From Phycisphaerae bacterium (GTDB taxonomy: Bacteria; Planctomycetota; Phycisphaerae; Sedimentisphaerales; SG8-4): a DNA stretch of 15,279 bases. This document shows positions 12,778 through 15,279 of the stretch, piece after piece. Numbering within the stretch: position 1 is the stretch's first letter; every line of letters starts with the position of its first letter. Below the pieces are notes generated by a model that saw only the letters and a list, made by a program, of their open reading frames with translations, was not told the DNA's origin and ran no database searches. A program made the position numbers and the translations under genes. The stretch covers positions 1-15,279 of the forward strand of contig JAUVYQ010000057.1 in assembly GCA_030603035.1 (NCBI GenBank). Direction: 5' to 3'.

Positions 12778-13791
12778 TTAGCCGGTGAAAACGTTTCCAA
12801 TCTTGCGGGCTCGCTCGGGTTTGTCCAGGTTTATACCTAAACTAATACCTACCTCAACCAAAATATTCCAGCCGGCGGCAAGGTAAACATAAGTTGTCAG
12901 CTCATCAAGCGCCTCTACCCGAATGGTCGGAAAAATCGTATCCTCGGTGGCTATAGCGAATACGTCAAGGCCTACGCCTTTAGCCAGAAGTTTCTTTATC
13001 AACTCCAATTCGGATTTGTACGGCTCTACTAATATCACTACATCATCGGCGTCCATTACTTCTTCTACGCCGTGCAATAAGTATGTGCCTTCGAGAAAGT
13101 CGCTTTTCTTGCGGGTAATCTCGTTGGTTTTCAAGGTAAGCTCTTCTGCCACTCCGTCATTTCGGCCAGCAAAGTATATCATCCCTGCTTCGGCGATTCG
13201 CTTTATTATAGCCGGGTCAATCTGTTGGGTAAGAGCAGCTTGGTAAGCATCCGCCAGTGCGTTCAATTTACTGTCGAGCGACCTGCCCTGTATCTGTGTC
13301 ATCAAGGCCTGATAGAAAAGGGCTTGTTCGGCAACGCTTTTGGTGGCAGCTACGGCGTTTTCCCAGCCGCAGCTTAGAACAAAAGTCTGGCTGGCAAAAG
13401 ATTCGAGTTTGGTGTTCTCACGAGCGGTTAAGCCAAACAGCCTTTTATGGCCAGCTTTCTTGAGCATATTAAAAAGGCATACTATCTCTTTGGTCTGGCC
13501 ACTATTGGAGGCGCCAAAAACCGCGAAATCACTCAAATCATATTCGGCAGCCTGCAACGAACCATCCGTAGCCAGGCTGACGTTGAGGCCGTCTCGCTTT
13601 GCCTGGGCCATAGTGTTTTTAGCAGGGAAAATTCGACTGGAACCCTCGCCTGTAAGAAATAGTTTCCCTGCCTGCTTAATCTGCTCGACTACATTGTCCG
13701 TGTTTTGCGGCTTGAAATTCCTGATGATCTGCGGAGTCTCCATCATCTCCCGCACTAAAGCAAACTTCGTGTATCTCTGTTCATCTTTCAT
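12778..13791 (-). CDS. Double-SIS-domain sugar-phosphate isomerase/deaminase-like protein
   Basis: The 337-residue product has two SIS (sugar isomerase) domains, like the isomerase half of GlmS, AgaS and FrlB, enzymes that isomerise or deaminate phosphosugars. Visible are GEGSSR (48-53), the phosphate-binding SNSGQT (95-100), a second-domain nucleotide-like GR-DGVAEE (209-217), and the conserved helix ending YLLHGVEEV (237-245) with H240 and E243/E244. There is no glutaminase domain, so it is not GlmS. The ATG at 13791 is chosen over an upstream in-frame TTG because AGGAGA is 10 nt before it. It is 21 bp downstream of the second phosphofructokinase and likely cotranscribed, implying it supplies or consumes a ketose phosphate. 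It converges on larE with only 9 bp between stops. Confidence 0.8.
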   Translation of the reverse strand: MKDEQRYTKFALVREMMETPQIIRNFKPQNTDNVVEQIKQAGKLFLTGEGSSRIFPAKNTMAQAKRDGLNVSLATDGSLQAAEYDLSDFAVFGASNSGQTKEIVCLFNMLKKAGHKRLFGLTARENTKLESFASQTFVLSCGWENAVAATKSVAEQALFYQALMTQIQGRSLDSKLNALADAYQAALTQQIDPAIIKRIAEAGMIYFAGRNDGVAEELTLKTNEITRKKSDFLEGTYLLHGVEEVMDADDVVILVEPYKSELELIKKLLAKGVGLDVFAIATEDTIFPTIRVEALDELTTYVYLAAGWNILVEVGISLGINLDKPERARKIGNVFTG

Positions 13792-13812
13792 ATCAAACAA
13801 ATCTCCTAAAAA

Positions 13813-15012
13813 CTAAATCTTATTACACGCCAAGTTAGTATAACTTGGTAACTGTCCCACCAAAGGTCTTAGATAATCCAGGAATGCGTCCGTTATGAAA
13901 TTACCCTGGTTATTGATAAATTCGTCAGGCATAGGTTTTGTCTTGACCGCGGCTTCTTTTAGAGGTATGGTGGCGGTGATACATTTATACTCATTTCCAG
14001 GCTGTCTTTTCAGCGTCACCATAAGGCCGGTTTTGCCCTGTTTTGCCAGAGCCACCGCCGCCTGGCCACACATATAAGCCTCGTCAATATCCAACTGCAC
14101 CGCCCTATCGGCAGCGCACATCGGCAAAGACTCAGGTATCTGGAATTCACCTCTGAAGCCAAATTCGTCTGAAATCATTTTGTGCAGTACCGTTGCCGCG
14201 CTGGCGCCGCCCATAGCACCGAATTCTATATTGCTGAACTTGTCGGTTGTCTGAGAGGCGGAAACAGCCGTGCCGTCTGCGAATGTAATTCCTTCACCGC
14301 AAACAATTGAGACAAAGCCAAACTCGTCGTAACATCGTTTGACATCTTTGAGAAATTTTTCCTTCTCAAAATGCCTTTCCGGCAGGCAAAGAATATGTGG
14401 AGCATCAGCCGCTGATTGTTTGCCTGCCGCCGAAGCTGCTGTCAGCCATCCGGCATCGCGTCCAATAGCCTGAAAAACAACAAATTGGTCAACCTTTTGC
14501 ATGTCACGTGCCAGGATACCTTCCTGCATCACCGAAAGGGCAATATATCGGGCGGCACTGGGAAAACCCGGCGTATGGTCGGTTCCGAACAGGTCGTTAT
14601 CCACCGTTTTAGGAATCCCGATACCTACAAGCTCGTAGTCTTGTTCTTCTGCGTAAAGCTCAATACGGCTGATAGTATCCATAGTATCGTTACCGCCGAT
14701 TAAGAAAACATAACGAATGTTGTTCTTGCTTAACACGTCAAGAATCCTCGGCAGCTCCGCATCTGTCAGCTTGTGTCGGCAGCTTCCCAGGGCACTTGAA
14801 GGGGTGTATTTTAAGCCCTCAACCGTCGCGGCGGATTCCTTGCCCAGGTCAATAATATTCTCGGCCATAAAGCCTTCGATACCAAACCGCATGCCCAAAA
14901 TTTTCTCAATACTGTCAAACTCCTTTGCTGCGTTGATTATTCCCGTCAGCGAAGCGTTAATCACAGAAGTCGGGCCTCCCGATTGCCCAATAACTGCATT
15001 GCCTTTCAGCAT
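13813..15012 (-). CDS. Second PPi-type phosphofructokinase, diverged paralogue
   Basis: A 399-residue phosphofructokinase homologous along its length to the one at 7391-8656. It has QSGGPTSVIN (10-19), LIGGNDTMDT (104-113) and IPKTVDND (133-140) with catalytic D138. D109 and K135 again give the Asp/Lys pair that indicates pyrophosphate as phosphoryl donor. The usual MGR motif is IGR here (183-185, in AIGRDAGW), a change at a position that contacts substrate, so the sugar acted on may differ from fructose-6-phosphate. The ATG at 15012 has GGAGG 11 nt upstream; the TTG at 15030 overlaps that site and is rejected. It heads a two-gene operon with the SIS protein. Confidence 0.87.
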   Translation of the reverse strand: MLKGNAVIGQSGGPTSVINASLTGIINAAKEFDSIEKILGMRFGIEGFMAENIIDLGKESAATVEGLKYTPSSALGSCRHKLTDAELPRILDVLSKNNIRYVFLIGGNDTMDTISRIELYAEEQDYELVGIGIPKTVDNDLFGTDHTPGFPSAARYIALSVMQEGILARDMQKVDQFVVFQAIGRDAGWLTAASAAGKQSAADAPHILCLPERHFEKEKFLKDVKRCYDEFGFVSIVCGEGITFADGTAVSASQTTDKFSNIEFGAMGGASAATVLHKMISDEFGFRGEFQIPESLPMCAADRAVQLDIDEAYMCGQAAVALAKQGKTGLMVTLKRQPGNEYKCITATIPLKEAAVKTKPMPDEFINNQGNFITDAFLDYLRPLVGQLPSYTNLACNKI

Positions 15013-15068
15013 TTTCGAATTAACCTCCAATGTAACCGTTCACGGGTTTAAACCAGCGTTTATAGCTC

Positions 15069-15096
15069 AATATAGCCGATTTTTGTTATTGTGCAA
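15069..15096 (-). promoter_or_regulatory. Sigma70-like promoter of the second phosphofructokinase operon
   Basis: On the minus strand TTGCAC (15096-15091) and TATATT (15074-15069) are 16 bp apart, about 60 bp before the ATG at 15012. The -10 hexamer is identical to that of the promoter at 8714-8719. The sequence upstream (15100-15137) is very AT-rich and could act as an UP element. Confidence 0.5.
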
Positions 15097-15279
15097 GGTG
15101 TTTTTAAGATTTATTTAAAGATTTATAAAAGATTTTTTCCTCGTGTCTTACGCTAATTGAACAAATGGGAAGCTTAAAAGCTTACCAGAAACTCTCGCAT
15201 AGCCGTTTTTGCTCAGTAAGAAACAGTAATCGAGGTTTGCAATATTGTGTTTTGCCATACGAATACCTGTTTTTATTCC
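15097..15279. other. Upstream region with AT-rich tract; no convincing gene
   Basis: The stretch holds T/A-rich short repeats of the form AAGATTTAT (15106-15130). On the minus strand there is a 36-codon ORF (15258-15148) starting MAKHNIANLDYC, which I do not recognise. With only a weak ribosome-binding site and so few codons, I do not call it a gene. It may be the remnant of something to the right of the window. Confidence 0.3.

Noticed and set aside
12766..12780. A bidirectional terminator between larE and the SIS gene
   Set aside because: Only 9 bp of A-rich sequence separates the stops, and no stem could be found there.
15148..15258. A 36-codon minus-strand ORF (MAKHNIANLDYC start)
   Set aside because: It is too short, with a weak ribosome-binding site and no recognisable motif. 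I mention it only in the upstream-region entry.

Overview
The window looks like a chromosomal segment of a heterotrophic, probably anaerobic, polysaccharide-degrading bacterium. The closest fit is the Planctomycetota, class Phycisphaerae. That placement is inferred from the gene content (uronate catabolism, pyrophosphate-type phosphofructokinases, an alginate-lyase-family enzyme) and from the unusual 'wordy' intergenic repeats. No rRNA or other marker gene is present to confirm it.

Region 1 (1-8742, minus strand) is one probable operon transcribed right to left from a sigma70-like promoter at 8714-8742. In transcription order it encodes a PPi-type phosphofructokinase, an SDR fructuronate reductase (UxuB type), a HAD-family phosphatase, a LarA-superfamily nickel-pincer racemase/epimerase homologue, a 16-residue remnant of a second 6-phosphogluconate dehydrogenase, a 53-codon ORF of unknown function, an exported alginate-lyase-family protein, an intact 6-phosphogluconate dehydrogenase (Gnd), and uronate isomerase (UxaC), which is cut by the window edge. 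Together these suggest a route from glucuronate to fructuronate (UxaC), to mannonate (UxuB), to gluconate (LarA homologue as a C2 epimerase), and after phosphorylation to ribulose-5-phosphate (Gnd). This would be an alternative to the usual UxuA/KDG branch.

Region 2 (8800-9955, plus strand) holds a divergently transcribed small cupin and a four-helix membrane protein of unknown function, separated by two hairpins.

Region 3 (about 9956-11860) is a repeat-rich island almost without genes. It holds a duplicated 75-bp element with extra partial copies, a truncated HNH/AP2-type endonuclease fragment, several degenerate period-7 (heptamer) arrays, about 500 bp of degenerate repeats built on a 31-bp phrase, an in-frame roughly 100-bp repeat encoding NKPN/MNV-type peptides, and a 13-bp perfect inverted repeat. 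More heptamer arrays lie inside the Region 1 operon.

Region 4 (11861-15279) has tRNA-Thr(CGT) followed 2 bp later by larE, the sulfur-donating enzyme for the nickel-pincer cofactor that the LarA homologue needs. A convergent minus-strand pair follows: a double-SIS sugar isomerase/deaminase-like protein and a second, diverged PPi-type phosphofructokinase, with its own sigma70-like promoter at 15069-15096. The cofactor enzyme and its likely client are therefore within about 7 kb of each other. larB, larC, a mannonate dehydratase and a gluconate kinase are not seen here.
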